Shown piece by piece: positions 32,161 to 43,182 of a stretch of 64,000 nucleotides of DNA (position 1 is its first letter; each line of letters opens with the position of its first letter). This DNA comes from Pisolithus tinctorius (Eukaryota; Basidiomycota; Agaricomycetes; Boletales; Pisolithaceae). The DNA is taken from the NCBI GenBank assembly GCA_024663395.1, contig JANFAH010000001.1, positions 4,712,001-4,776,000 of the forward strand, given 5' to 3'. The notes under the pieces are model-generated. The model was not told where the DNA came from. It saw nothing but the letters and a program-made list of their open reading frames with translations, and did not search any database. Made by a program: the position numbers and the translations under genes.

Positions 32161-35100
32161 GTAGCAGCTCCCAGGACTCTGCACAATCCGGGAGCTGCAT
32201 TGACTCTGGTTGTGCAAACTTGGAGGCTAGACTCAATGTGTCTGCTCTTTCCAGTCCAAATTCATTAACCCTGTATGTCACATTAGAAAACCCAGATATA
32301 CCTTGGCTTTGTACTTTAGTGGACTCTGGCTCCACCCATTGTTTTATAGATAACCAATTTGCTAATCAACACTCTTTTACCCCATACTCAGTCTCACCAA
32401 TCCAACTCCAGCTTTTTGATGGAATGTCCACCTTTACCATAACTCAAGCAGTAGATGTCAATATCTGCTTCACATCCAGTGATGTCACCCCAGTAACCCT
32501 GTATCTAGCCCCATTGGATTCTGAGTGTAAGATAGTTCTTGGACATGACTGGCTCATCTGCTACAATCCATTGATTGATTGGGTATTGGGCAGTCTAACA
32601 TTCTGGACTCCTGCACAAGGAATGCCAACCCCATTGACACCCCCTGTAAGCCCGGTTTCCACCGGCCTTCCTGACCCCAGTCCTTGTGACCAACCTGGCC
32701 TTGCACCATCTGTACCAGTCTCTGACTCCCCGGCTCGCACCCCCCTGAAGGCCCCTCTCGTTTCCCTAATCAATGCAGCCACCTTCATGTGCACCTGCAA
32801 ACTAGAAGGATCTGTTCAGTTCCAACTTCAGCTCTGTCCCTCAGACTCAGCTCAAGCCCAATCGGCCTTGGCTTCCCCTCCTCCAGCCTTACCCAATGTA
32901 CTGGAAGAGTACCATGACTTTGCTGATGTATTCAGCAAAGCCAAGGCCTCAGCACTCCCACCACACCAGGAGTATGACCTGAAGATAGAGCTCAAAGAAG
33001 GAACAACCCTGCCATTAGGCACCATCTCCTCGCTGTCTCCAGTTGAGCTCCAAGCTCTCCAGACTTTCATCAATGAAAACCTCACTACCAGATTCATTTG
33101 GCCTACCTCTTCCCCTTATGCTGCACTGGTCCTCTTTGTCAAAAAGAAGGATGGCTCCCTCTGACTCTGTGTAGACTTCTGTGGCCTCAACAAAATCACT
33201 AAGAAGGATTGCTACCCACTCCTGCTCATCTCTGACCTATTAGATTCACCAAGCCGAGCCAAGATCTACACTAAGATTGATCTTCAGCATGCCTACCATC
33301 TCGTCCGGATTGCCCTGGGCGATGAATGGAAGACCACATTCCAGACTTGGTATGGATCTTACAAGTGGTTAGTAATGCCTTTCGGCCTCACCAATGCACC
33401 AGCCACATTCCAACACTTCATGAATACCATTTTCATGGACATGTTGGATGTCTGCATAGTCATCTACTTAGATGACATCCTAATCTACTCTGGAGATAAG
33501 GAGTCTCACAAGCAGCATGTCTGAGAAGTCCTCCACTGGCTTTGGCTTCATGGCCTTTATGCGAAGCCAGAGAAATGTGAGTTTCACTCGGACTCGGTCA
33601 AATACCTCAGATTCCATCTTTCCCCTGCCAGCCTCATGATGTTGAAGGAAAAGGTCCAGACCATTTGTGACTGGCCTGAGCCTCGCAAGGTCAAGGACAT
33701 TCAATCTTTCCTTGGCTTCGCAAATTTCTACTGCTGGTTTATCTTTAATTATTTGGACATCATTGTACCACTGACTTGGCTTACCTGCAAGGGGGCTCCT
33801 TGGAACTTCTCTGAGGAGTGCCGCCAGTCATTCAACAACCTCAAGGCCACTTTCATGACCATGGCAGTCTTAACTCACTTCATCCCCAGGGTCCCTATCA
33901 CCATCGAGACTGATGCTTTGGACTATGCCATCACCAGCATCCTCTCTATCACCTGCAGGAACAGCCAGATCCACCCGGTTGCTTTTTACTCCCAGACTCT
34001 GACAGCCCCAGAGTTGAATTATGACACCCATGATAAGGAATTGCTTGCAATTTTTGAAGCATTCCAGACCTGGCACCACTACCTTGAAGGTTCAGCCTCA
34101 CCAGTCAATGTTGTTACCGACCACAAGAACCTAGAGTACTTTTCTACCTCCAAGGTACTCACTCACCACCAAGCTTGCTGGTCTGAGTTCCTGTCTCAGT
34201 TCAACATGATCATTAGATTCAGGCCCAGTAAGCTTGGGGCTAAGCCCAACACCCTAACTAGATGATGGGACATCTACCCCAAAGAGGGGGATAGTGGCTA
34301 TGCCCAAGTGAACCCACAAAATCTGAGACCAGTCTTCACCCAAGAACAACTAGCAGTCTCCCTTTGTGCCACATACCTTGAGTACCCAGTCTTACAAGCA
34401 GTTGCTTTAATGGATGTCAAGAGGTTACACAATGATATCCTGACCACACTGCCGGATGACCCAGTCTCACAAATCTGCCTGTCCAACATGACTGATCCCC
34501 AGTGGTCAGTAGATGACATCAGTTTCCTTCATCTCGATGGAAGGATTTATGTGCTGGACTCAAATGACCTTCACCTTAGGGTCTTGTGCCTCAAGCATGA
34601 CCACCCCCTATCCAGCCACTTTGGCCAAAACCACACCCTAGACCTTGTCCAGCGTGAGTATACCTGGCCCAGCCTCAGGACATTTGTCAAAGACTATGTC
34701 CAGTCTTGCATGGCCTGTGCTCAGGCTAAGGTTCTCTGCCATTGGCCTTATGGCCTCCTCAAGCAACTCCCGGTGCCAGAGAAGCCATGGAACTCCATCT
34801 CTATGGATTTCATCGAGCAGCTTCTGGCCTCATCTGGCTTCATGGCCATCCTCATTGTAGTTGACTGGCTTTCCAAGCAGGCCATATTCATCCCAACCCA
34901 TGACACCATAACAGCCCCAGAACTTGCCAAACTCTTCTTACTCCATGTCTTTTCGAAGCACGGAGTACCAGCCCATGTAACCTCAGACTGAGGCTCAGAG
35001 TTTGTATCTCATTTCTTCTGGTCACTCGGTAAAGCCTTAGACATGCACTTACACTTCACCTCAGGTTACCACCCCAAAGGTGATGGCCAGACTGAGAGGA

Positions 35101-35876
35101 CCAACCAGACCCTTGAACAGTATCTCCGAGTGTACTGCAACTACCAGCAGGACAATTGGGCCAAACTACTCCCTCTGGCCAAGTTCACTTACAACAACGC
35201 CCCTAGTGCTACTACTGGTGTTTCACCCTTTTTCACTAATAAGGGTTACCATCCCAACATCTCAGTATACCCTGAGTGCGATCTTACCTCTGCTTGGGCT
35301 CGTGATTATGCAGTAGACCTAGACTCACTGCACCAATACCTACATGAGGAGATGACTCTCACTCAACAACAATACCAAGGCCTGGCCAATGCCAAACACA
35401 TGCCAGCTCTGGACTTCAAGGTTGGTGACCAAGTATATGTCAAAGCCAAATACTTCCAGTCAACTCAGCCTTCCAAGAAGCTTTTGGAGAAAAACCTTGG
35501 GCCATATCCAGTCATAGCTCAGGCTGGTACCCACTCATTCACACTGCACCTGCTGGACTCAATGCGTGCAGTCCACCCAGTCTTCCACATCTCCCAACTC
35601 GAGCTGGCCATCCCTAATACCATCCCAAACCAGACTCAACCACCACCCCCACCAGTCAAGGTCAATGGCGAACTAGAGTTCAAGGTAGCAGAAATCCTCG
35701 ACTCCAAGGTCAACCGGCATCGCTGGTGTTGGCTCCAGTACTTGGTCCAGTGGACTGGCTATGAGGGGACTGATGAAGAAACCACTTGGGTACTAGCTAC
35801 AGAGCTGGACAATGTGTCTGAACTCATACAAGAATTCCATTCCCACTATCCTGGTAAACCTGGCCCATACCAATGA
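32148..35876 (+). pseudogene. Gypsy-A4 Pol: protease, RT, RNase H, integrase, chromodomain
   Basis: In the -1 frame relative to gag. Protease Asp at 32322 (LVDSGSTHCF). [44 protein letters not shown] and catalytic YLDD (about 33465). RNase H: ITIETDALDYAITS and the ELNYDTHDKELLAI block. Integrase: HDHPLSSHFGQ with CMACAQAK (HHCC), then SMDFIEQ, HVTSD and GQTERTNQT for D, D, E. Chromodomain near 35680-35850 (EFKVAEILDSK, YLVQWTGYEGTDEETTW). TGA codons at 33162, 33522, 34263 and 34989 are at Arg positions. Otherwise frame is continuous over 3.7 kb, so decay is recent or limited to CpG. Confidence 0.95.
32151..32198 (+). promoter_or_regulatory. -1 ribosomal frameshift signal of Gypsy-A4
   Basis: Heptamer A_AAA_AAA (32151-32157), immediate TAG, spacer of 6 nt, then a perfect 9-bp GC-rich stem (GCAGCTCCC at 32164-32172, GGGAGCTGC at 32190-32198) with a 17-nt loop. 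The pol frame becomes open at 32148 and is -1 to gag. Spacing and stem match well-studied -1 frameshift sites. Confidence 0.85.
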
Positions 35877-36072
35877 GGACCAGTCTCAACCAGCCTCAGT
35901 TCCTGTTTCTGTTTCCTATTGGTATCTAGTGTTTTCTTTGATTCCTTACTTACCCTGTTTTCTTTTTCTTGTTTGTTCTCACTTACTATACAAGACCAAG
36001 ATCGGACACTGGACACCAGACACCACACATGACATTCACAGAAGAGAATACTACAAGGCCCTATGCTACAGG

Positions 36073-37153
36073 CTACTTGGCCTCAGCCATGGTCTCATCC
36101 TCCCCCTCAGTCCCCTCCTCTTCGTCCTTGCCATGGGCTTTCAGCCACTTGGCCTCCTCACGCAGTTCATTGGAGTCGAGCTCAGATGAGCCCAAATCCA
36201 AGGGGGACACCGCCATTCCAAAGCCATATGATTCATTGAGTAGCAACTCGAGGGTGTAAGCAATGCGGCTTGAGTTCTCAACCATGGCCTCTTGGAGTTC
36301 GAAGAGGCCTGCCAAGTTGTTGGCAATCATTCCCACGGTGTCAATAAGTTGTTCGAGCTTCTCTTCCAAGCCCAAGGACATTGCTGCACTGGCCTTCCCA
36401 GCCCCACTCCCACCAGCCTTGGGCTCATCAATCTCCAACACCTCAACCACTTTCGATTTCGCCCACTTCTTCTGGCTCAGCCTGGGCTCAGGCATCTCAT
36501 CATTGGGCTTCCTCTCCTTCCCTTTGTTGGCCTTGACCTTGGGACCAGCCTCGGCATCCTTCCCATCTCCAGGCCACTGACATTTACCCTTTGAAAGGTT
36601 GCAGCACATGCAGGCAACCCTCTTCTTGTTGCTGTCCATGAGAAACTTGCAGACAACTTTGGCCTGGGCACAGTGAGTACAACTAAAAAGGAGGTTAGAA
36701 GAAAAATGCGCACTAGATCAAAAAATATACTCACCTGGGGTCCATTACCACCTGCTTCACTTCACCCCTGGCCTCACCACTAGCACCAGCCTCGTCACCC
36801 TTGCTGGTTTTGGCCTTGCATTTGTGCTCAGCCACCCACCTCTCCTCCTCTTTGCATGCCTTCTTCTCTTTGGCCTCCCTCTCTGCTTGCTCAGCCTCGG
36901 CCCTCTCCCACTCTGCCCTCTCAGCCTCAACTCTCTCCCTCTCTGCTCTCTCAGCCTCCAGCCATGCCTGCTCCTCCTGCTGGGCTTGTTCAGCCACCTT
37001 TCATCTCTTCCTCTCCTTTGCCTTCTCTCTCATCACCTCCTCTTCATTGTTGGTGTTGTATCTAATGTTGTTGTCAGGGACTTGGGCCCAGTCGATGATG
37101 ACTCAGCCTTTGTTGTTGTTGTCAGCAGCAACAATCAGTCTTGAGTCAGACAT
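36073..37153 (-). pseudogene. Antisense coiled-coil / Zn2Cys6-like ORF of Gypsy-A4 (best copy)
   Basis: Minus strand, ATG at 37153 (MSDSRLIVAADNNNK). Exon 1 contains a long Glu/Arg/Ala coiled coil (QAQQEEQAWLEAERAERERV and on), with two TGA codons at likely Arg sites near 37105 and 37005. Intron 36734-36683 (52 bp) has donor GTGAGT and acceptor TTTTTAG. Across the splice: CTHCAQAKVVC, 12 residues, then CMCCNLSKGKC, that is C-x2-C-x6-C-x12-C-x2-C-x6-C, inside the Gal4-type Zn(II)2Cys6 consensus. Basic residues lie in the second half-cluster, unlike classic Gal4. Then a Lys-rich linker, a helix (LEEKLEQLIDTVGMIANNLA) and an acidic tail; stop at 36073. The gene is convergent with pol and starts 140 bp before the 3' LTR. 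Role unknown; DNA binding is inference. Confidence 0.7.
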
Positions 37154-37278
37154 GATGAAGAAGGTGTGAATGAAAGACACAAAGGGCTTAGCAGGCCACA
37201 AGTATCAATTTTTTCAAACTCAGCTGAGTTTTCGGACTCAGCCTACCACTCTCACAGGGGTTTCATGGGTTCAACCCC

Positions 37279-37289
37279 AAAGAGGGGGA
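37279..37289 (+). promoter_or_regulatory. Polypurine tract of Gypsy-A4
   Basis: AAAGAGGGGGA directly before the 3' LTR, the expected plus-strand primer. Conserved in A1, A2 and in an inactive internal position near 34284 (CAAAGAGGGGGATAG). Confidence 0.7.
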
Positions 37290-37292
37290 TAC

Positions 37293-37818
37293 TGTCATAG
37301 CCATGTCTTGACCCTGGCTGGACTCAGCCTTGTGCTCACTCAGTCTGGCCTCAGCCTTGCCAATCCCATATCTCCAGTTGGTCTAGCACAGTGAACACTG
37401 CTTTGCAGTGTCTGTCACTTTGGTTAAGTCCTGCCTGGTTGTGTCCCTGGCCCACTCTGTCCTGGTCTCTGTTGTCTTTGTCATACCTTACTAATACTTG
37501 TCTTACCAATCACCTTAGCAATCTTTGTGAGACCAGTGTTACCAGTCTCTGTACTATAGTTAACTCTAGTATATAAACTCATAGATACTTGGCCTGTACC
37601 TCTCAGTCTGAAATCAACTAAGTTAACTCTGATAACCCCATCTTGGCCTCAGACTTGGACTGAGACCCACGCAAGGGAATAGTGCTGTACCCTCAGTTGC
37701 TAAGTCCAAACAGTCCACCACCAGTATCTCTGCCTCTTCTCCCTGATCCTGACCCCTTGGCCTTGTGCCCACTTCAGTCTCTGGTCCAGCCTCAACCTGG
37801 ACAACCTTGAACTTGACA
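37293..37818 (+). repeat. 3' LTR of Gypsy-A4 (526 bp)
   Basis: Same length as the 5' LTR and ends at the second CAAAC target copy. Confidence 0.95.
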
Positions 37819-38352
37819 CAAACCCATATTCAACTCAAAGACATGCTCTATGCTCCCAAGATGGGAATCATGCTCATTTCTGTCAGCAAACTTGATGTCA
37901 CTGGGTATGTGGCATTATTCTGCAACAAGCATTGTCAAATTTTCAATGCTCAGAAAAAGAAAGTAGCTGAAATTCCGATGCAGAAAGGCCTCTACTGCCT
38001 CAAACAAGCTCATCGTGCCTTTGCAGGCCTAGCCAAGGCCACAGAATCCTTAACCATGGAGGAGATTCACATCAGGCTTGGTCACATCACTCCTGAAGCC
38101 ATCCAGCGCATGCTCAAGGATGGCATGATCACCAGAATTAAGCTGGACAAGGCACATTCTACCATGGAGACATGCAATTCATGTGAATATGCCAAAGCAA
38201 CTTGGAAGCCCATTGGGAAGGAGCACAACCCACCCTGCCATGAACATCTAGGCAACAAGGTCCACACAGATCTCTGGGGACCTTCTCCAGTCCAAACACC
38301 AGACCACAGTCAATACCACATCTCATTCATGGACAACCACACTTGTTACACC
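37819..38352 (+). pseudogene. Copia-2 protease end, pre-integrase and integrase start
   Basis: Continues the protease frame after the TSD (HIQLKDMLYAPKMGIMLISV). The pre-integrase zinc motif follows (IHIRLGHITPEAIQRML and CNSCEYAKAT), then the first integrase Asp (VHTDLWGPSPVQ) and YHISFMDNHTCYT, where the solo LTR cuts the frame. No stop codon occurs in this stretch. Confidence 0.85.
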
Positions 38353-39069
38353 TGTCATAACCATGCATTCACTCTAGGTCCTTACTCACTCCACACCCTC
38401 TTCCACCAGTCATTCACTCACTCTGCACCAACTCTGCTCAACTTCTGTCAGTTATGAACCATCTCCGCTCTGATTGCTGTTGGACTTGTGCTGCTCTCCT
38501 ACTGGACCAAGCAGACTGTTCTCTGAGGGGTCATGTGACTACCTTCAGACTTCTCCCTGACAGCATGTGCACCACATGGTCCAGTGCCTGGACTGTTTCC
38601 TTTTCTGGATGTTCTATGTTACCTGTTCATATGTCCTCCATCTACCCTTCATTTGTTGTCTAGGAAGTTTTTACTTGAAAATTTCTGGGTCTCCATATGT
38701 CAGTTCCAATTCTGGTTACTGTACCTCCATAGTAGTGTAAAAGCATGTATCATACTCTGCCATTCCTCAGTACAAATATCAACTTAGTTCCTACTCCTTC
38801 TGTCTCTGACCTCTGTCTGTTGGAGTTACCTCTGACTCTCCATCTGTACTCTCTCTCCCTCTGAAATATGAGGGCTGAGATTGTGCAAGGGGGTAGCACA
38901 TGAGCTAAACCTGATGCCCTCATTCTGCTCCACCTTTGTCTCAATGGACTTCATTCCTGCCAACACTCTGCCAGTTGGAGTTCTGCTTCCTTGTGTCAGA
39001 CTTGCTTCCGAACCCTCCTCTAGACCTTATATAGCATCAGAGTTGGTCGGAGTAGGCCTGGACTTGACA
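38353..39069 (+). repeat. Solo Gypsy-B LTR (717 bp)
   Basis: Starts TGTCATAACC and ends CTTGACA, with TSD ACACC (38348-38352, 39070-39074). Strongly CpG-depleted relative to the LTR at 814-1527, so older. Confidence 0.92.
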
Positions 39070-40200
39070 ACACCACCCTATTCTTGTAGAAGATGAAGGC
39101 TGAAACCTTCAAATCCTACAATGCCTTTGAAGCATGGCTGAACACACAGTTCAATACCAAAGTCAAGCAACTTTGCTCAGATCGTGGGGGAGAGTATCTT
39201 AGTGCAGAATTTTCAGAATATCTGAAATCCCAAGGCACAGAACAATGCATAACCATCCATGATACCCCCAAACACAACAGAGTTGCAGAATGACTCAACA
39301 GAACACTTGTTGAGCATGTACATGCAATGATTCATGCCAGCAGCCTACCCAAGAACCTCTGGGGGGAGGCCATTATGCACACTACTTGGCTCAAAAACCA
39401 CTCGTTGACTCGCCATTGAGGCATGAAGACTCCCTATGAAATGCTTTACAACAGACCACCCAACCTCTCAAAAATCCCAGTCTGGGGATGTCATGTGAAG
39501 GTCCATGATACCTCCAGCTCCAAGCTAGACATGTGAGCCTGAGATGGACACTGGGTAGGTTTTGACCCTGAGAGCAATGGCCACTGCATCTACTGGCCTG
39601 ACACATGAGCAATCAGAATTGAACAAAGTGTCATTTTCGAGTGCCAAGATGTGTCTGTACCACATGGTGTGCCACTTGAGGGGGAGCCAGGGAATTCCGA
39701 TGCCTCAGAAAGAAATTCCGATGCCTCAAAATGAAATTCCGATGCCTCAGAACAAAATTCTGCAGCTTCACAGGGAAATTCCGAGGCCCCACAGATAGTT
39801 GACTAACCCACCAAAGCAACTTTGGAAATTCCGAGACTCATTTTGGACTCACTCAGAGAGAATTTTGAAACACCTCCACCTCAACCTCACCATTCCACTT
39901 GCCAGTGCTTTGAATCAGACTATATGAGGTGCTTACATGCAGGTGAAGGAACTCATGATGGATGCATCCCTCTTGACTTCATGAAAGAACTCTGACAGCA
40001 ACCCTAACAGCCCTAAATCCCAAGAGAATGCCACCTACATATTCAATGAAGAACTAGCTACTGATGAAGATGACACTAACATTGTGTATGCTATGGTGGC
40101 AGGGATGGCTGAAGCTGGAGGGCTGGACCCATCAACAGTCCATGAGGCAAAATCCCAAGCTGACTGGCCAAGGTGGCAAAATGCCATAAATGCAGAATAA
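39070..40200 (+). pseudogene. Copia-2 integrase end and linker to RT
   Basis: Resumes with MKAETFKSYNAFEAWLNTQF, then CSDRGGEYLSAEF (second Asp) and NRVAE (Glu, before a TGA). TGA codons follow after VAE, SLTRH, LDM, and PDT, each where Arg is expected from the Copia pattern. The linker holds a 21-bp tandem repeat (39691-39795) and then degrades into several frames before the RT. Confidence 0.8.
39691..39795 (+). repeat. 21-bp coding minisatellite in Copia-2 linker
   Basis: Five units of about 21 bp, consensus GAAATTCCGATGCCTCAGAA plus one base. In the pol frame they encode seven-residue repeats (NSDASEx), a likely flexible linker. Confidence 0.8.
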
Positions 40201-40215
40201 CAGAGTCTAGAGGAA

Positions 40216-41690
40216 GTGCACACATGGGATGTTGTTGAGTCCCCCAAGGGTGCAAATGTTGTAGGATGCAAATGGGTTTTCAAGATCAAATGCAATGCTG
40301 CTGGAGAAATCAAGAAGTACAAGGCCTGCCTAGTCGCTAAGGGCTACTCCCAGATCCAGGGCATTGACTATGATGAAACATATGCTCCCATCACAAGACT
40401 CACATCTCTCCACACCATACTAGCAATTGCCGCATGCAATGACTGGGATATTGATGTATTCAATTTTCACTCAGCATTCCTCAATGGCAAACTCAGAGAT
40501 GGTGAAGACATCTACATGGAGCTCCCTGAGGGCTACACTGTAGGGCGGAATTGTTCCCATCCAGTTGGGAAGCTAAATGTCACATTATATGGCTCAAAAC
40601 AAGGCACACTTTGGTGGTACCAGAAGCTGTGTGCTACCCTCACAGATCTTGGGCTCACCAGGGCACACACAGACTGGGGAGTATTCTATGGTCACATAGG
40701 ATCAGAAATTCTCATCCTTGCCAGCCACATTGATGACTGCACTGTAACAGGCAGTTCCCCATTGTTAATTCACTCATTCAAACAGGAGATAAGCACTCAT
40801 TTTAAAATCTCTGACCTAGGGCCCATCAGTTGGCTACTTGGGATGAAGGTGACACAGAACAGAGAAGCCTGCACCATATCACTATCCCAGCAGTCCTACA
40901 TTGAGGCCATCCTGACAAAATATAACCTCACTGACTGCAAGCCTGCCACAATTCTGATGGACCCTGGCATAAAACTCTCCCATGGAGAAATTCTGCAGCC
41001 AGCTGAAGAAGCTGCACACATGAAAAACATACCCTACTGTGCTGCTGTTGGCTCCCTAATGCACCTCACCATTGGAATGTGCCCTGACATTGCATTTGCT
41101 GTCTCCACAGTCACACAGTTCAACAACACACCCAACATGACTCACTGGGAAGCCATGAAACAAATCTACAGGTATATCTCAGGCACAAAGGTGCTTGCTT
41201 TGACATTCAGAAATTCAGAACAAGGCCTCAAGGGCTATACTGATGCAGATGGAGCTTCACAGGAGCATCAACATGCTATCAGTGGATATGCATACCTACT
41301 GGATGGAGGAGCTGTCAGTTGGGCTTTGCAGAAACAGGAACTCATAATGCTCTCCACTGCTGAAGCAGAGTACCTCACAGCAACTCATGCAGCCAAAGAG
41401 GGCCTGTGGCTTCAATGACTCATCAGGGAAGTTTTCTGACCACTCAAACACCCTATCCCACTGTATTCTGACAGCCAATCTGCCATCGCACTCACCAAGG
41501 ATGGCAGCTACCATGCTTGCACCAAGCACATTGATATACAATACCATTTCATTCATTTCACTGTGGAAAACCATTCCTTTTGTTTAATTTATTGTCCTAC
41601 TGACAACATGGTCACTGATACCCTTACCAAAACTCTACCTAGCATCAAGGCAAAACACTTCACATCTGCACTTGGACTTTGTTCTGATTG
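40216..41690 (+). pseudogene. Copia-2 reverse transcriptase and RNase H
   Basis: Open for 400 codons from 40216. RT motifs: GCKWVFKIKCNAAGEIKKYK, LVAKGYSQIQGIDYDETYAP, FNFHSAFLNGKLRDGEDIYM and the active site SHIDDCTVTG (HIDD in place of YVDD). RNase H: LKGYTDADGASQEHQHAISG, ELIMLSTAEAEYLTATHA, then after TGA codons at 41416 and 41438, YSDSQSAIALTKDGSYHA and CTKHIDIQYHF. Ends with a TGA at 41688, two bases before the element X terminus. No polypurine tract or LTR follows. Confidence 0.88.
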
Positions 41691-41939
41691 AGCACTTCAG
41701 TCAACCACCTTTGGAGACCTATTAGGTCTACATATTTCTACAGATGTATATACCTATGAGGTCTTGACAGGTTGGGTATCCCCAACCACTGGCAGGGGAA
41801 GTTTTTTCTCCAGCACCATGCCTGGGGATTCTCCAGGCCCCCTTTGGATTTCTCCTGGGATAGTGCTGGAGAAATGGATTTCTCCACAATTAATATATGT
41901 TTCCCCAAATATGTCAGAGTGACTGGGGTCCATATGGGC

Positions 41940-42370
41940 CTTTCTCCAGCTGAAATAGGGTCTCCATTGGACTTTCTCCATGCCAATAAGGACCCAAATG
42001 AGGGTTTCCCCAGCTGAAATAGGACCTCCATTGGACATTCTCCATGCCAAAAAGGACCCAAATGGGGGTTTCTCCAGCTGAAATAGGACCTCCATGGGAC
42101 TTTCTCCATGCAAAAATAGACCAGAATGAGAGTTTCTCCAGCTGAAATAGGGCCTTAATGGGCCTTTCTCCATGCAAAAAAAAGACCCAAATGGTGCTTT
42201 CTCCAGCTTAAATAGGGCCTCTATGGGACTTTCCCCACACCAAAAAGGACCCAGATGGTGCTTTCTCCAGCTGAAATAGGGCCTCCATGGGACTTTCTCC
42301 ACACCAAATGGTGCTTTCTCCAGCTGAAATAGGGTCTCCATGGGACTTTCCCCATACCAAAAAGGACCCA
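41940..42370 (+). repeat. About 62-bp tandem repeats
   Basis: Around seven imperfect units, each containing TTTCTCCAGCTGAAATAGG and a GGACTTTCTCCA block. Related single units occur in the element X fragment at 1545-1700. Confidence 0.75.
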
Positions 42371-42391
42371 ATTGAGGCTTTTACCAAATGG

Positions 42392-42805
42392 GTTGGGAGA
42401 TTCTCCAAACAGGTGTGGGGAATCTCCAAGCAAGTGTGGAGAATCTCCAAGCAGGTGTGGGGAATCTCCAAGCAGGTGTGGAGAATCTCCAAGTGGTTTG
42501 GGAGAATCTCCAAGCAGGTGTGGGGAATCTCCAAGTGGGTTGGGAGAATCTCCAAGCAGGTGTGGGGAATCTCCAAGCAAGTGTGGAGAATCTCCAAGCA
42601 GGTGTGGGGAATCTCCAAGTGAGTATGGAGAATCTCCAAGTGGGTTGGGAGAATCTCCAAGCAGGTGTGGGGAATCTCCAAGTGAGTATGGAGAATCTCC
42701 AAGCAAGTGTGGAGAATCCCCAAGTGGGTTGGGAGAATCTCCAAGCAAGTGTGGGGAATCCCCAAGTAGGTGTGGGGAATCTCCAAGTGGGTATGGGGAG
42801 TCTCC
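42392..42805 (+). repeat. 21-bp minisatellite with palindromic core
   Basis: About 20 units of GAATCTCCAAGCAGGTGTGGG with variants. Each junction forms TGGAGA-A-TCTCCA, a 6-bp inverted repeat around one base. The period of 21 makes every frame look open, which explains long spurious ORFs here. A few units recur inverted at 48502-48600. Confidence 0.9.
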
Positions 42806-43182
42806 ATCTAACTGTGGAGAAGTGACATTTAATGTAAACAATTGTGTTTTCCAAGTATTTTGTGTTTTTCTTATGCAAAATTCCACTTTCTGATAAGATA
42901 AGCATATGGTCATGATTGTACAATCAGGGGCTACAACTTTTATTATGATGACAGCACTCCATTTACACTTCCTGGGGTGGTAATGTAGTACCAGTACTGG
43001 CTATAGTAGTTATTAGTGTTGTGTAGTGTAGGCTATGCTACACTTTGGTAGTGCGCATTTTTGACTACCATTGACTACAAAAAGTGTAGCATTGAGTGGT
43101 AGTGGTCAAGTCACATGACAAAGGATCACATGATGCAAGGTCATGTGCAGCGATCACATGACCGATTATGTAATGGTCATGT
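42801..43182 (+). repeat. Element X left outer arm
   Basis: About 382 bp, inverted match to 48120-48501, with blocks such as GTGTAGTGTAGGCTATGCTA and GATCACATGATGCAAGGTCA-like segments. Confidence 0.85.

Larger units (their letters stand above)
30205..37818 (+). mobile_element. Gypsy-A4, complete chromovirus (7614 bp)
   Basis: Two 526-bp LTRs, gag, -1 frameshift signal, pol ending in a chromodomain, an antisense ORF and a polypurine tract. TSD CAAAC (30200-30204 and 37819-37823) proves a single insertion into the Copia-2 protease frame. All full-length parts are present but several TGA codons break gag and pol. This is the reference copy for the other A fragments. Confidence 0.97.
29015..41692 (+). 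mobile_element. Copia-2 (Ty1/Copia), split by Gypsy-A4 and a solo LTR
   Basis: Gag and protease (29030-30204), pre-integrase (37819-38352), integrase (39070-39660) and RT/RNase H (40216-41690) are collinear once the two insertions are removed. The TSDs CAAAC and ACACC sit exactly at the joins. No LTR of its own is visible at either edge: the left meets truncated Gypsy-A3, the right meets element X directly after the RNase H stop. Confidence 0.85.

Noticed and set aside
34989..34991. TGA shared by Gypsy-A4 and A5 at the integrase catalytic site, as programmed readthrough or a changed genetic code
   Set aside because: CpG decay explains it and the many other TGA codons. Other sites alternate between TGA and CAA in the two copies, and TAA/TAG stops still end the ORFs.
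42392..42805. Regular repeats that could suggest a CRISPR array
   Set aside because: Units are contiguous without unique spacers, the organism is eukaryotic, and no cas gene is present.
42372..42923. Long overlapping ORFs on both strands with seven-residue repeats (for example repeats of ESPSRCG)
   Set aside because: They arise because the 21-bp minisatellite keeps several frames open at once; there is no start context or similarity to support a protein.
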